From assembly GCF_029846635.1 (NCBI RefSeq), contig NZ_JARVTG010000002.1, forward strand, positions 620,001 through 684,000: a DNA stretch of 64,000 nucleotides, written 5' to 3'. Position numbers and translations under genes: made by a program. The notes beneath the pieces were generated by a model that had not been told where the DNA came from, did not search any database, and saw only the letters and a program-made list of their open reading frames with translations. How positions within the stretch are numbered: the stretch's first letter is position 1; each line of letters starts with the position of its first letter. The stretch is from Pokkaliibacter sp. MBI-7 (GTDB taxonomy: Bacteria > Pseudomonadota > Gammaproteobacteria > Pseudomonadales > Balneatricaceae). Shown here in pieces: positions 8,871-18,396 of this stretch.

Positions 8871-10541
8871 CTAGCTGCCGTTGCTGGCCAGCTGTTTCGA
8901 CCCCAGCCTGACCAGCACATCGTGATCCTCCAGTCTTGGTGGGTGCCATTCTCGCCCCGGCGCCGCATTCAGCAGGCTCTGGGTGTAAGGATGCTGCGGG
9001 TTATGCAGCACCTGCTTCACCGTGCCGTACTCCACCAGCTCCCCTTTGCACATCACCCCGATATAGTCGCTGATCTGTGCTGCCACCCGCAGATCATGGG
9101 TGATAAACAGAATGCTCAGTTGCAACTCCTGCTGCAGTTCATTCAGCAGCTGCAATACCTGCTTCTGCACCGACACATCCAGTGCCGATACGCTTTCATC
9201 GGCGATGATCACCTCCGGCTGCATGGCCAGTGCACGGGCAATACCAATACGCTGACGCTGCCCCCCGGAGAACTGATTAGGCTTGCGGTTGAGTGCCTCC
9301 CGGCGCAGGCCGACACGCTCCAGCAGCTCACCGGCATAGTCCCATGCACCGCGGGCTGACATGCCTTTGAGCTGTGCCGCGCGGGCGATAATGCTGCCGA
9401 CGCTGTAGCGCGGGTTGAGTGAGCCGTACGGGTCCTGAAAGATCATCTGGATGCGCCGCCGTGCTCGGGTCAGGTCGGCGCCCTGCAGGGCGGCAAAGTC
9501 GGTGTCACCCAGCCAGATATGGCCCTGATCACTACCGGTCAGACGAATCGCCAGCTTGGCCAGCGTGCTCTTGCCAGAGCCAGACTCACCGACAATCGAC
9601 AGGGTTTTGCCTTTGGGCAGGCTCAGGCTGACATCCTTCAGGGCATGGACTTCGCGGTTGCCGGTACGGTAGATCTTTACCAGATTGTCGACTTTCAGTG
9701 CCGGTTCGGCGTCGCTGGTCACCGGCCGCAGGGCTGGATTCATTTCCGGTACGGCATCAATCAGCTGACGGGTGTAGGGGTGTTTGGGCCGGTTCAGTAC
9801 CTGCTCGGCGGTGCCCAGCTCCACCAGCTTGCCTGCCTGCATCACGGCGATGCGGTCAGCGACTTCGGCCACCACGCCAAAATCATGGGTGATAAACAGG
9901 ATGCCGTGCTGATGCTTGTCTTTCAGCTCATTGATCAGGTGCAGCACCTGCGCCTGAGTGGTGACATCCAGTGCTGTGGTGGGTTCATCGGCAATCAGCA
10001 GGGCCGGGTTCATGGCCAGCGCCATGGCAATCACCACCCGCTGACACTGGCCGCCCGACAGCTGGTGCGGGTAGCTGGCAGCAATACGCGGTGGCTCGGG
10101 CAAATGGGTTGACGCCAGCAGCTCCAGCAAACGGGTTTTGCGCTCGGTCTTGCTCATCTGTGGCGCATGCAGCTCGAACACTTCGCCGACCTGCTGGCCG
10201 ATGGTCATAGCCGGATTCAGTGCTGCCATCGGCTCCTGAAAGATCATGGCGATCTGATTACCACGCAGTTTGCGCAGCTCCTTCTCGCTCAGGCGGGTCA
10301 GGTCACGGCCCTGAAACTCGATGGTGCAGCTGCTCTGGCGCAGGCCTTTGGCGACATCGCCCATCACCGCGCTGGTCAGCACGGATTTACCGGAGCCGGA
10401 CTCGCCGACCACGCAGAGAATTTCGCCGCGGCGCAGCTCCAGACTGACGCTGTCGACAGCGAAGATACGGTCGGTGCCGACCGGCAGTTCGATACTGAGG
10501 TTATGGATACGCAGCAGGGTATCCTGACTGATGGTGCTCAT
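8871..10541 (-). CDS. Peptide-type ABC transporter, fused dual ATPase subunit
   Basis: This protein of 556 residues is two ABC ATPases in one chain, equivalent to a DppD-DppF fusion. The first half has Walker A GESGSGKS (residues 46-53), signature LSGGQCQR and Walker B LLIADEPT. The second half repeats GESGSGKS, FSGGQRQR and VIIADESVSALD. Each half ends with the oligopeptide-family HPYTQ/HPYTR segment. The start MSTISQ at 10541 is chosen over a longer ORF because it has a Shine-Dalgarno-like CGGAG and avoids a long overlap. It powers the two permeases encoded just upstream. Confidence 0.92.
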   Translation of the reverse strand: MSTISQDTLLRIHNLSIELPVGTDRIFAVDSVSLELRRGEILCVVGESGSGKSVLTSAVMGDVAKGLRQSSCTIEFQGRDLTRLSEKELRKLRGNQIAMIFQEPMAALNPAMTIGQQVGEVFELHAPQMSKTERKTRLLELLASTHLPEPPRIAASYPHQLSGGQCQRVVIAMALAMNPALLIADEPTTALDVTTQAQVLHLINELKDKHQHGILFITHDFGVVAEVADRIAVMQAGKLVELGTAEQVLNRPKHPYTRQLIDAVPEMNPALRPVTSDAEPALKVDNLVKIYRTGNREVHALKDVSLSLPKGKTLSIVGESGSGKSTLAKLAIRLTGSDQGHIWLGDTDFAALQGADLTRARRRIQMIFQDPYGSLNPRYSVGSIIARAAQLKGMSARGAWDYAGELLERVGLRREALNRKPNQFSGGQRQRIGIARALAMQPEVIIADESVSALDVSVQKQVLQLLNELQQELQLSILFITHDLRVAAQISDYIGVMCKGELVEYGTVKQVLHNPQHPYTQSLLNAAPGREWHPPRLEDHDVLVRLGSKQLASNGS

Positions 10542-10554
10542 AAGGATACTCCGC

Positions 10555-11391
10555 TTAACCGTAGGGGCCTTTCTTGGCGCTTTCTTCCAGACCATCGGCC
10601 AGCAGGCTGAGGCCCAGCATCAGGGAGGAGATGGCGACGCAGGGGAAGATCACCAGATAGGGGAAGGCAATGGCCATCGAACGGCCTTCATTGACCATAC
10701 CGCCCCAGTCCGGTGTGGGGGGTGGCAAGCCAAGGCCGAGAAATCCCAGCACGCCGATCATGATGGCGGTGTAGCCCACCCGCAGGCAGAAATCGACGAT
10801 CAGCGGGCCGGTGGTGTTGGGCAGGATTTCTACCAGCATGATGCGCCAGCCACTTTCTCCCTGTGTGATGGCCGACAGCACGTAGTCACGGTTGCGCAGG
10901 TCAATGGTCAGGGCGCGGACGATACGGAAGATCGCCGGGGCACTGGCAAAGGTCACGGCGATAACGATATTAGTGCCGGAGGCACCGAGTGCCAGAATGA
11001 TGACGATATAGAGTACCAGCACCGGGAAGGACAGCACGGTATTGGCCACAAACGACAGGGCCGTATCGACCCGACCACGATAAAAGCCAGCCATCAGCCC
11101 CATCATCATGCCGACGGCAAAGGCGGTCATGGTGGCGAGAAACGCCCAGAACAGCACGGTGCGGGTGCCCCAGATCAGCCGCGACAGAATATCGCGCCCC
11201 AGCATATCGGTGCCGAGCAGGTAGAACTGCCCGGTACTGTCAGTGCTCATGGGTGTCAGCAGCGGGGTGAAACTTTTCAGCGGATCATAGGGGGCCAGCA
11301 GGGGCGCGAAAGTGGCCACCAGCAGCCAGCCGACGACCACGATCAGACCGGTCATACCCAGAGGGTGACGCAGGAAATAACGGAAGTTCAT
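10555..11391 (-). CDS. Peptide-type ABC transporter permease (DppC-like)
   Basis: This 278-residue inner-membrane permease is of the DppC/OppC type. It has an N-terminal helix, then the LGTDMLGRDILSRLIWG motif of the family, then further helices with the cytoplasmic EAA-like loop region ending GWRIMLVEILPNTTGPLIVDF. The start overlaps the end of the DppB-like gene by four bases. It forms the pore with that protein for import of a peptide, opine or similar nitrogen compound. The exact substrate is unknown. Confidence 0.9.
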   Translation of the reverse strand: MNFRYFLRHPLGMTGLIVVVGWLLVATFAPLLAPYDPLKSFTPLLTPMSTDSTGQFYLLGTDMLGRDILSRLIWGTRTVLFWAFLATMTAFAVGMMMGLMAGFYRGRVDTALSFVANTVLSFPVLVLYIVIILALGASGTNIVIAVTFASAPAIFRIVRALTIDLRNRDYVLSAITQGESGWRIMLVEILPNTTGPLIVDFCLRVGYTAIMIGVLGFLGLGLPPPTPDWGGMVNEGRSMAIAFPYLVIFPCVAISSLMLGLSLLADGLEESAKKGPYG

Positions 11392-12338
11392 GCCGCACCT
11401 CCGTTGCTGTTGAAGGAAATTCGCGGATTGAGCCAGCTGTAGGCCAGATCGGACAGCACCTGCGTGCCCGCAACCACCAGCACACTGACCATGGCGCAGG
11501 CTTCAATCACAAAGACATCACTGTTCAGTGAAGCGGTGTAGAGCAGGGTGCCGAAGCCTTTATAGGCAAAGAACACTTCCACCACGATGACGTTGGACAG
11601 CAGCCATGGGATGTACAGCATGATCACTGTCACCGGTGCGATCAGCGCATTACGCAAGGCGTGTCGCAGCACGATACGCAGGGTCGAGGCGCCTTTCATC
11701 CTGGCGGTGCGGATATAGTGGGCGCCCATCACTTCGATCATCGATGAGCGGGTCATGCGGGCCAGATAGCCGATGCCGAACAGTGACAGCACCATCACCG
11801 GCAGCACCATTTGCTCGACACTGAAGCCGCTGGTCATGGTGCTGGCACCGGGCAGCAGTTTCAGCCAGAACACAAAGATGGCGGACAGGAATACTGCACT
11901 GGCAAAGTCAGGAATGGAGGTAGTAAACACCGACAGCACCGATACGATGCGGTCGGCCCATGAGCCCTGGCGGATACCGGCAATCACACCAAGCGTCAGG
12001 GCAATAGGGATCATCACCAGCAGGGCGCTGCTCGCCAGCAGGCAGGTTTTGTAGAGATTACCGGCCAGTAATGTCAGCACCGGCTCGCGGTAGTAGGTAG
12101 ACATGCCCCAGTCGCCCTGCATGAAATGCCAGAGCCAGGCCAGATAGCGCAGCACAAAGGGGCGGTCATAGCCGTGTTCGGTCAGCCAGGCGGCGCGTTG
12201 ATCAGGGGCGGAGTAGGGGCCAAGCACGTGGACGACCACATCGTCCACATTCAGCTCCAGTGCGAAAAATACAATCAGCGAGACGGCAAGCATCGTTGCC
12301 ACGATGCCGCCGAGCTTGCGAGCAAGAAAGCGGGTCAT
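11388..12338 (-). CDS. Peptide-type ABC transporter permease (DppB-like)
   Basis: This 316-residue permease is of the DppB/OppB type. It starts MTRFLARKLGGIVATMLAVSL and has about six membrane helices. The conserved loop MTRSSMIEVMGAHYIRTARMKG, with ALRNALIAPVTV following, is the family's ATPase-contact region. It sits between the binding-protein gene (84 bases upstream) and the DppC-like gene (overlapping), so all four genes look like one operon. Confidence 0.9.
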   Translation of the reverse strand: MTRFLARKLGGIVATMLAVSLIVFFALELNVDDVVVHVLGPYSAPDQRAAWLTEHGYDRPFVLRYLAWLWHFMQGDWGMSTYYREPVLTLLAGNLYKTCLLASSALLVMIPIALTLGVIAGIRQGSWADRIVSVLSVFTTSIPDFASAVFLSAIFVFWLKLLPGASTMTSGFSVEQMVLPVMVLSLFGIGYLARMTRSSMIEVMGAHYIRTARMKGASTLRIVLRHALRNALIAPVTVIMLYIPWLLSNVIVVEVFFAYKGFGTLLYTASLNSDVFVIEACAMVSVLVVAGTQVLSDLAYSWLNPRISFNSNGGAA

Positions 12339-12422
12339 AGGCAGCGTCTCAACTTCATCCAGATAAACGGCACGCTGACCGCCGGGGTGGTCAGCGTGTA
12401 TAGCTACTGCATCACGAATGAA

Positions 12423-14072
12423 TCAGGCGTCTAGCCAGACCCCGTCCATGCGGAAGTAGTCAGAGGGATGAAGGCGATAGTTGCGAACTTTCTTCGAGAC
12501 GGCAGTGAAGCTGTCACCGAAGAAGGGCTGCACCATCACGTAGTGCTCCTGCAGAATGCGCTCCACATCCGCCATGGCTTTGGAGCGCTCTTTGGGGTCA
12601 ACAATGCTCATGGCTTTATCCAGCGCGGCATCGTATTCCTTGTTGGAGAAGTGGCTTTCGTTCCACTCCACACCGGAGCGATAGGCCAGCTCCTGCGTCA
12701 TCACGCCCAGCGGCCGGTGCGACCAGAAGGTCAGGCTGAACGGCGCCTTGTCCCAGATGGGCCAGTACTGGGCCGCAGGCATCACGTTGAGCTTCAGGCG
12801 AATACCGGCCTCCGCGCAGTTCTGCTGCAGAATCTGGGCGGTGTCCTGCTCGTATTTACCCTGGGTGTTGCCCACCACCAGCTCCAGATCAATGCCGTCC
12901 GGGTAGCCTGCTTCGGCGAGCAGCGCTTTGGCTTTGGCCACATCGCGCGGCTGTTTGGGCAGGGCAAAGTATTCAGGATGAATGGGCGACACGTGGTGGT
13001 TTTCACCCAGGGTGCCCATGCCGCGATAGGCAATGTCCAGCATCTGCTGGTTGTTGGCGCACAGCACCACGGCCTGACGGATACGGATATCGTCGAACGG
13101 CTTCTGGTCGTTCTGCATACGCATGACGATGGTCTGGGTAGATTTTCCCGACAGCAACTGTGCCGCGGGCAGCTTTTTCACCAGATCCAGCTCAGCTACG
13201 GTGACGCGATAAAGCACATCCACCTGATCAGCCTGCAGTGCGGCCAGATGAGTGGAAACGTCGGTGCCCATATCGATGTAATGCAGGCCATCGAGATGGG
13301 CGGGAATGCCCCAGTAGCCTTCACGTCGGGTGAACAGCGCTTCCTTGCTGACGGCGTAGCTGGTCAGCTTGAACGGGCCGGTGCCGACCGGATTTTTCGC
13401 CCAGTTGCTGCCGTCGAGATCGAAGTCTTTCTGCACGATGGCACAGGTAAAGGCATAGAGCATTTCCGGAATGGCCAGCAGTGGGCGGCCGAGACGCAGG
13501 ATAAATTCGTGATCGTTGACCCGCTCGAAATGGAGGATGTCCTGAAAGGTGGTGCGGTTGGGGGATTTGGATTCAGGGTCCGTCCAGCGCTCGAAGTTGA
13601 ACATCACATCATCCACGTCGAACTTCTTGCCGTTGCTCCAGGTGACGTCCTTGCGCAGCACAAAGTGCCAGTCCTTGAGGTCGTCAGAAGGTTTCCAGCT
13701 TTCCGCCAGATAGGGGTGGGTAACGTTGTCAGAGTCGACGTAGGTCAGAAACTCCAGCGAGTTGCGCAGCAGGTTGGAGGCTTCCACCCAGGAAATCAGT
13801 GCCGGGTCAGTAATTTCCTGAATGGCACAGGCGAAACGCAGGGTGCCGCCCTGTTTGGGTGTCTCATCGGCCAGCACGGTACCACTGGCCAGCGCTGCGC
13901 CGCCGGCGCCGATGGCACTGAGGAAGCCGCGCGCACTGGCCGCGGTAACGCCGAGCAGGCTGACGGTACGTAAAAACTGGCGACGGTTGATTTCACCGGC
14001 TTTCACCTGATCGCAAAGTGCGGGTACAGCAGAATGGACGTCTTTCCCGTCCAGGCTTTTCAGATCGCTCAT
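12423..14072 (-). CDS. Peptide-type ABC transporter substrate-binding protein with Tat signal
   Basis: This 549-residue family-5 extracellular binding protein has the expected domains, including GGTLRFACA near residue 75, WHFVLRKDVTWSNGKKFDVDDV and NPVGTGPFKL. An unusually long N-terminus carries Arg-Arg at residues 30-31 followed by QFLRT and a hydrophobic stretch ending ASGTVLADE. This is a twin-arginine export signal rather than the usual Sec signal. It is the first gene of the importer operon. Family members bind di- or oligopeptides, opines, nickel or heme; nothing here fixes the ligand. Confidence 0.9.
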   Translation of the reverse strand: MSDLKSLDGKDVHSAVPALCDQVKAGEINRRQFLRTVSLLGVTAASARGFLSAIGAGGAALASGTVLADETPKQGGTLRFACAIQEITDPALISWVEASNLLRNSLEFLTYVDSDNVTHPYLAESWKPSDDLKDWHFVLRKDVTWSNGKKFDVDDVMFNFERWTDPESKSPNRTTFQDILHFERVNDHEFILRLGRPLLAIPEMLYAFTCAIVQKDFDLDGSNWAKNPVGTGPFKLTSYAVSKEALFTRREGYWGIPAHLDGLHYIDMGTDVSTHLAALQADQVDVLYRVTVAELDLVKKLPAAQLLSGKSTQTIVMRMQNDQKPFDDIRIRQAVVLCANNQQMLDIAYRGMGTLGENHHVSPIHPEYFALPKQPRDVAKAKALLAEAGYPDGIDLELVVGNTQGKYEQDTAQILQQNCAEAGIRLKLNVMPAAQYWPIWDKAPFSLTFWSHRPLGVMTQELAYRSGVEWNESHFSNKEYDAALDKAMSIVDPKERSKAMADVERILQEHYVMVQPFFGDSFTAVSKKVRNYRLHPSDYFRMDGVWLDA

Positions 14073-14579
14073 CTCTTTCTCCCTAATACCCAGGCCGGGG
14101 TCTGGTGCAGACAGGCCCTGGGGCTATGCTTTTTTGTTTTCGTGTGTGCAAAAGGTGATAAGACGGATTGCGCTTGGCTGGCTGCCGCGTATTTAACGGC
14201 AGCCCGAGTGTTGTTTTTGTTGTGGCGTCATCACTGGGCATGGTGTACGCCAATCCGGTTCGACTGCCGCGTACTCTGTGGTGGCGGTCAGTTATTAAGC
14301 AGTAACCCTAGGCAGCTGAGAGGAGGGGCACAAACGATAAATAGGAAGATTGAGCATGAGTAAAACGCATGCTATCTGGCTGATTTCGCCCGTTCAGAAG
14401 GTGAAGGGGCGCACATTTTGTCTATTTTGGAATGCTTGAAGGCGGCTGATTAGGCGAATACCGGGGACTTTGCGGGCATGGAGCGGCTAACGTATGCGCA
14501 GGCAGGCTGGCACACACCTGAGCGTTACCGTCAGGCTATGGACGGAGGCAGTACCCGCTCCCGCGTCGTATCTGTGCCA
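14073..14579. other. Intergenic region upstream of the ABC importer
   Basis: This 506-base gap separates the importer operon start from the 3' end of the LysR gene. It should contain the importer promoter. A loose inverted repeat AGCATG...CATGCT near 14354-14374 is the only structure noticed. No gene is supported. Confidence 0.5.
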
Positions 14580-15497
14580 TCAGACTGAGCCTATCGTCTG
14601 GGCGGCCATTTCGATTTCCTGCTCCAGCCAGTGACGAAATACCAGCAGATGCGGCAGATCTGCCTGATCCGGCCGGGTCACAAACCAGTAGCCTCGATTG
14701 CCGGGCACCACCACATCGTTGACCTGCACCAGTTGCCCGGAGGCGAGTTCACGGGTAATCATGTTGCGGTCGGCAATGGTGATGCCGACACCATGAATGG
14801 CGGCCTTGATGGCCATTTCCAGCAGATCAAACTCGATGCCGCCTTCGGTATGCACATCCTCAATCTGTGCCGCTCGCAGCCAATGCTCCCAGGTATGAAA
14901 GCGCCCGGAGCCCTTGAGCACATGCAGCAAGGTATAGCGATTGAAGTCCAGCGTGCGTGCGCCGCCTTCACGCGCCAGCAGCGCGGGTGCACACACCGCA
15001 ATATGGCTCTCCTGCATCAGCTGGATATTGTCGATGGTGTCCCAGTCGCCGGTGCCAAAGCGAATGGCACAATCCAGCTCGGTACTCTCCACCAGATTGT
15101 CCTGCAGCGCGGTGGTAATGGTGAGGTCCAGCTCAGGGTGCAGTTCTTTTAGTGTGCCAAGGCGGGGAATCAGCCAGCGGGTGGCAAAGGTCGGTGGCAC
15201 GTTGATCTTGAGGCGGGTGAGATGGGTATTTTCCAGAATGCTGCGTACGCTCAGCTCAATCTTGTCGAAGGACTGTCGCAGCACCGGCAGCAGGGCGCGG
15301 CCTGCGGGCGTCAGTTCGAGAAAGTGATGACGCCGCTCCAGCAGCTCGACCCCCAGAATATCCTCCAGCTGCTTTACCTGCCGGCTGACCGCACTCTGGG
15401 TGACATGCAGCAGCTCGGCTGCGCGAGTGAAGCTGCCAGTGGTGCCGGAGGCTTCAAAGGCCTTGAGTGCATTCAATGGCGGGAGACGGCGAGACAT
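14580..15497 (-). CDS. LysR-family regulator (GcvA-like)
   Basis: This 305-residue LysR protein has an N-terminal helix-turn-helix (LNALKAFEASGTTGSFTRAAELLHVTQSAVSRQVKQLE) and the GcvA-type effector domain (FATRWLIPRLGTLKELHPELDL, AIRFGTGDW). MSRRLPPL at 15497 is taken as the start because GGAG lies 6 bases upstream; a longer start at 15536 is less likely. It is followed on the same strand, 507 bases later, by the peptide-type importer. It may control that operon or the divergent MFS gene. Confidence 0.9.
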   Translation of the reverse strand: MSRRLPPLNALKAFEASGTTGSFTRAAELLHVTQSAVSRQVKQLEDILGVELLERRHHFLELTPAGRALLPVLRQSFDKIELSVRSILENTHLTRLKINVPPTFATRWLIPRLGTLKELHPELDLTITTALQDNLVESTELDCAIRFGTGDWDTIDNIQLMQESHIAVCAPALLAREGGARTLDFNRYTLLHVLKGSGRFHTWEHWLRAAQIEDVHTEGGIEFDLLEMAIKAAIHGVGITIADRNMITRELASGQLVQVNDVVVPGNRGYWFVTRPDQADLPHLLVFRHWLEQEIEMAAQTIGSV

Positions 15498-16023
15498 GTG
15501 AGGCTCCATCGGCTGGAAAAGGTCGCTCTGAAGCATGCGGTGCAGCAGAACGTTTGTACAGTGACATGGCGTGCAGGCTGAGTTTGACCTGTCGTGGTTG
15601 CCATGGTGGATGTCGCTGCGGCAAAAGACGGTCGTTACTGGCTATGGAGCATGAGTTTTATGCAGAGCCAGTACGACAAATAGTCGTTTTGCGCGGTGCA
15701 AAACGGCACCTAGAGTGGATTGAACTGTATTTCGTCGATGCACTGCATCATTGCTTCAATGACTGATGACTGTTCTGGAATTAGCGGTGTGAAATGAGTG
15801 GTGAATAAGACGAAACAGTGGACGCCACTCCTGAATAGAAAGCCAATACTGAAACTGAATCGATTGTTGTCGGTTTTTTCAGTGATGGTTATTCGTTTTA
15901 TTGTTAATTCTTTACTTTCACTCTTTATTGTCCCGTTTTTATTGCCCCGTTTTCGGGTGAAAAGTCGGCATTGCCTTTCTGCTTATTATCTAAGCCAACA
16001 ACTCTATTGCTGAGGATACTCAG
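15498..16023. other. Divergent promoter region, LysR to MFS
   Basis: This 526-base gap lies between the divergent LysR and MFS genes. The part from about 15840 to 16010 is AT-rich compared with the surroundings, as expected for a promoter. GAGGAT at 16013-16018 serves as the ribosome-binding site of the MFS gene. No gene is seen here. Confidence 0.5.
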
Positions 16024-17250
16024 GTGTCAGCTAATACTACGATTGTGCCGGCACCGTCCCGGTCGGTATTGATCAATAGTGCTTTTCTTTTTACCGCCTG
16101 TAATGCGGTCACCCACGGCTTCAGCATGTTTCTTTATTCGGCCTTACTACCGGAAATCCGTCAGCACTTTCAGCTGAGTTACACCACCGCCTCTCTGATT
16201 GCTTCGCTGTTGCTGTTGTCGTACATGACCACCTCGATCCTGAGTGGCGGCTGGATTGCCCGCTGGCAGGGACGGGCGGTGTTGGTCGCGACCATCTGCC
16301 TGAGCGTGCCGTTGCTGATACTGGCGGTTTCCACCTCGTGGGTTGCGGTATTTGCTCTGGCACTGGCCGCGGTGTCAGGCTGTGCGGTGGCCAACTGGAA
16401 TGCCATTGTCGCCTATGCCGGGCAGGCCATTCCCGGTCAGTATCGCAGTCGTATTCTCGGTCTGTCGTCGTCGGGGGCGGCCTTTGCCATTGGTCTGAAC
16501 GGTCTGCTGATTGCCTGGTTGTTGCCATGGGTGACACTGGCGCAGTTCTGGCTGGTATGTGCGGCCATCACCCTGATCGTTGCCATTCTGACCTGGCGCG
16601 GGCTGCCCGCTGCACCTGCTCAGACAGTCCATTCTGCCGAAGCCTCGGTCACGGCCAGCAGCACCTGGACGCTGCTGAAATCCCAACCGCTGGCGTGGCA
16701 GATTCTGCTGCTGAGCGCTTTTATCGGCGGTGTGTCCGGGCCGCTGCTGACCTTTTTGTCTTCGTTTGTAGTGGAGCGTCTGGGGGGCACGTCGGCACAG
16801 ACCGGATCACTGTGGACCATGCTGGGTGTGGCCGGCATGGCCGGTGGACTGGGCATGGGGCTGCTGGCTGATCGCTTTGGCATCCTGCCTCTGGTGCAGC
16901 GCAGCCTGATGGTGCTGGCCATCTGCGTCGCACTTATGTTGCTGCGCCCCAGTCTGCCGGTGGTGTGGCTGACGGTAACGCTGTTTTCCGCGTTGTATTT
17001 TCCCATCTGGGGGCTGATGGCCAGTTACGTCAGCGACAGAACCGATGGCCACAGCAGTGTGCGCATTATCAGCCTGAGCATGGTCGGCTACGGTCTGGGC
17101 AGCGCCAGTGCCAACGCACTGTGCGGCGCCTTGCTGGATATCACCGGCAGCTTTGCCGTAGTACACAGCTGGGTGCTGTTCTGGGTACTGGCCAATGTGG
17201 TCTGGGTGGGCTTTATGCAGCGACGCAGCCAGCCGCTGGTGATGGTGTGA
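16024..17250 (+). CDS. MFS transporter
   Basis: This 408-residue major facilitator has about twelve hydrophobic segments. The loop between helices 2 and 3 reads GGWIARWQGRAVL and the second half has the equivalent GLLADRFGILPLVQR. It starts with GTG, supported by GAGGAT a few bases upstream. A LysR gene lies divergently upstream (14580-15497) and another lies convergently downstream. The substrate cannot be told. A 12-bp inverted repeat follows directly, then MITE-like copy 2. Confidence 0.85.
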   Translation: MSANTTIVPAPSRSVLINSAFLFTACNAVTHGFSMFLYSALLPEIRQHFQLSYTTASLIASLLLLSYMTTSILSGGWIARWQGRAVLVATICLSVPLLILAVSTSWVAVFALALAAVSGCAVANWNAIVAYAGQAIPGQYRSRILGLSSSGAAFAIGLNGLLIAWLLPWVTLAQFWLVCAAITLIVAILTWRGLPAAPAQTVHSAEASVTASSTWTLLKSQPLAWQILLLSAFIGGVSGPLLTFLSSFVVERLGGTSAQTGSLWTMLGVAGMAGGLGMGLLADRFGILPLVQRSLMVLAICVALMLLRPSLPVVWLTVTLFSALYFPIWGLMASYVSDRTDGHSSVRIISLSMVGYGLGSASANALCGALLDITGSFAVVHSWVLFWVLANVVWVGFMQRRSQPLVMV

Positions 17251-17263
17251 GACGGTCTGCTCC

Positions 17264-17307
17264 AACCTGTTCACGATCTCGCTAAGCTGAAAGGCCGTGA
17301 ACAGGTT
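17264..17307. terminator. Long inverted repeat after the MFS gene
   Basis: AACCTGTTCACG and CGTGAACAGGTT form a perfect 12-bp stem with a 20-base loop, starting 13 bases after the MFS stop. There is no T-tract. It abuts the MITE-like element at 17309, so it could be a terminator or part of the insertion site. Confidence 0.5.
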
Positions 17308-17308
17308 C

Positions 17309-17526
17309 TGGCAGGTCGTTGAAAATCTGTCTGCGTTGCCGAATACGCGTCAAAAACAGGCTCACAGCCGAAGGCTGAACGTGCTTTAGCACGGCCCCGA
17401 AGGGGCGAGCGGAGCGAGTCAAATGCTCATTGAGTTCACTGAACTCCGCTTTTTCGCCTGTTGCTTGTGCCCTCGGGGTATTTCCTTGTCTCGGCGGCCT
17501 CGATAACGTTTTTCAACAGCCTGTTA
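17309..17526 (-). repeat. MITE-like structured repeat, copy 2 (inverted)
   Basis: Read on the minus strand, this copy runs from TAACAGGCTGTTGAAAAACG to TTTTCAACGACCTGCCA. It matches copy 1 at 3753-3959 almost throughout. The main difference is about 12-15 extra bases forming a small AGCCTTCGGCT hairpin. The nested hairpins of copy 1 are kept, with compensating changes in places. Its outer end reaches into the LysR gene and supplies that gene's TAA stop. Confidence 0.8.
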
Positions 17527-18396
17527 GGCACATAGTGGCGCTTGTTTCATCACCAGAGCATCCGCCAGCTGGCTGGCAAAAGGCTGCACATAGGGGCTGG
17601 CCAGGCCCGGTGAGTAGTAAAACATCAGCTCTGCCGCTTGCAACGGCGGGAAGCCATCGGCTTCGGTCAGCACCCGCCAGTGACGCGGCAGCAGCCTGAG
17701 GGAAGTGATGCCGACGGCCTCGCCGGCATCAATGGCAATACCGATACCGCCGGGGCTCTGGCTGGTGTAGACGACCTGCCAGCCACGACCTGCCGCCGTC
17801 AGTGCCGCAATGCCGTGGGCCCGGAAAATACAGCCTTCCGGGTAGACCGCCAGCGGAATGGGCTTATCCGCCTGCAACTGCAGAAGCGGGCTGGCAACCC
17901 ATACCAGCGGCTCATCACAGAGATATTCCCCCTGCACAGTGTTGGCATGGCGTACCGCCAGCGCCAGGTCCAGCTCACCACGATGCACTCTGGCCACCAG
18001 CTGGGTTGAGGTTTCACAGACGATATCAGGGCGAATCTCCGGGTAATGCTGGCGCAGATAGGTCAGCGCCGGGCTGAGAAAATGCTGGGCATAATCTTCC
18101 GGCAGGCCGATGCGCAGCACATCGGCCCGTGCCTTGCTATGGGCGGCATCAATGGCTTCCCGGTGCAGTTTTAAAATCTGTTTGGCGTAGATCAGAAAGG
18201 TCTCACCTGCCGCGGTCAGTGCGACCGACCGGCTGGTGCGTTGTACCAGCGGGGTGCCCACCATTTCTTCGAGTTTTTGCAGGCGCTGGCTGACCGTCGA
18301 CTGGGTTTTGTGCAGGCGTTCGGCTGCTGCCGAAAACCCTCGGCATTCAATAACCGCCACAAAAACGCGCAATAAATCCGATTCGAGGTTTTCCAT
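17524..18396 (-). CDS. LysR-family regulator
   Basis: This 290-residue LysR protein has a clear N-terminal helix-turn-helix (DLLRVFVAVIECRGFSAAAERLHKTQSTVSQRLQKLEE) and a substrate-binding domain (LRIGLPEDYAQHFLSPAL). It is divergent from the 2OG oxygenase gene at 18697, so it is the most likely regulator of the DddP-containing cluster. The stop codon lies in the terminal repeat of MITE-like copy 2, so the last residues may differ from those of the ancestral protein. Confidence 0.9.
   Translation of the reverse strand: MENLESDLLRVFVAVIECRGFSAAAERLHKTQSTVSQRLQKLEEMVGTPLVQRTSRSVALTAAGETFLIYAKQILKLHREAIDAAHSKARADVLRIGLPEDYAQHFLSPALTYLRQHYPEIRPDIVCETSTQLVARVHRGELDLALAVRHANTVQGEYLCDEPLVWVASPLLQLQADKPIPLAVYPEGCIFRAHGIAALTAAGRGWQVVYTSQSPGGIGIAIDAGEAVGITSLRLLPRHWRVLTEADGFPPLQAAELMFYYSPGLASPYVQPFASQLADALVMKQAPLCA

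Noticed and set aside
10531..11442. A 303-codon plus-strand frame rich in Gln and His.
   Set aside because: Composition is typical of an antisense shadow of membrane-protein genes, and both permeases on the other strand are certain.
12468..13973. A 501-codon open frame on the plus strand.
   Set aside because: It is antisense to the clear binding-protein gene and has no family-like sequence; high G+C keeps shadow frames open.
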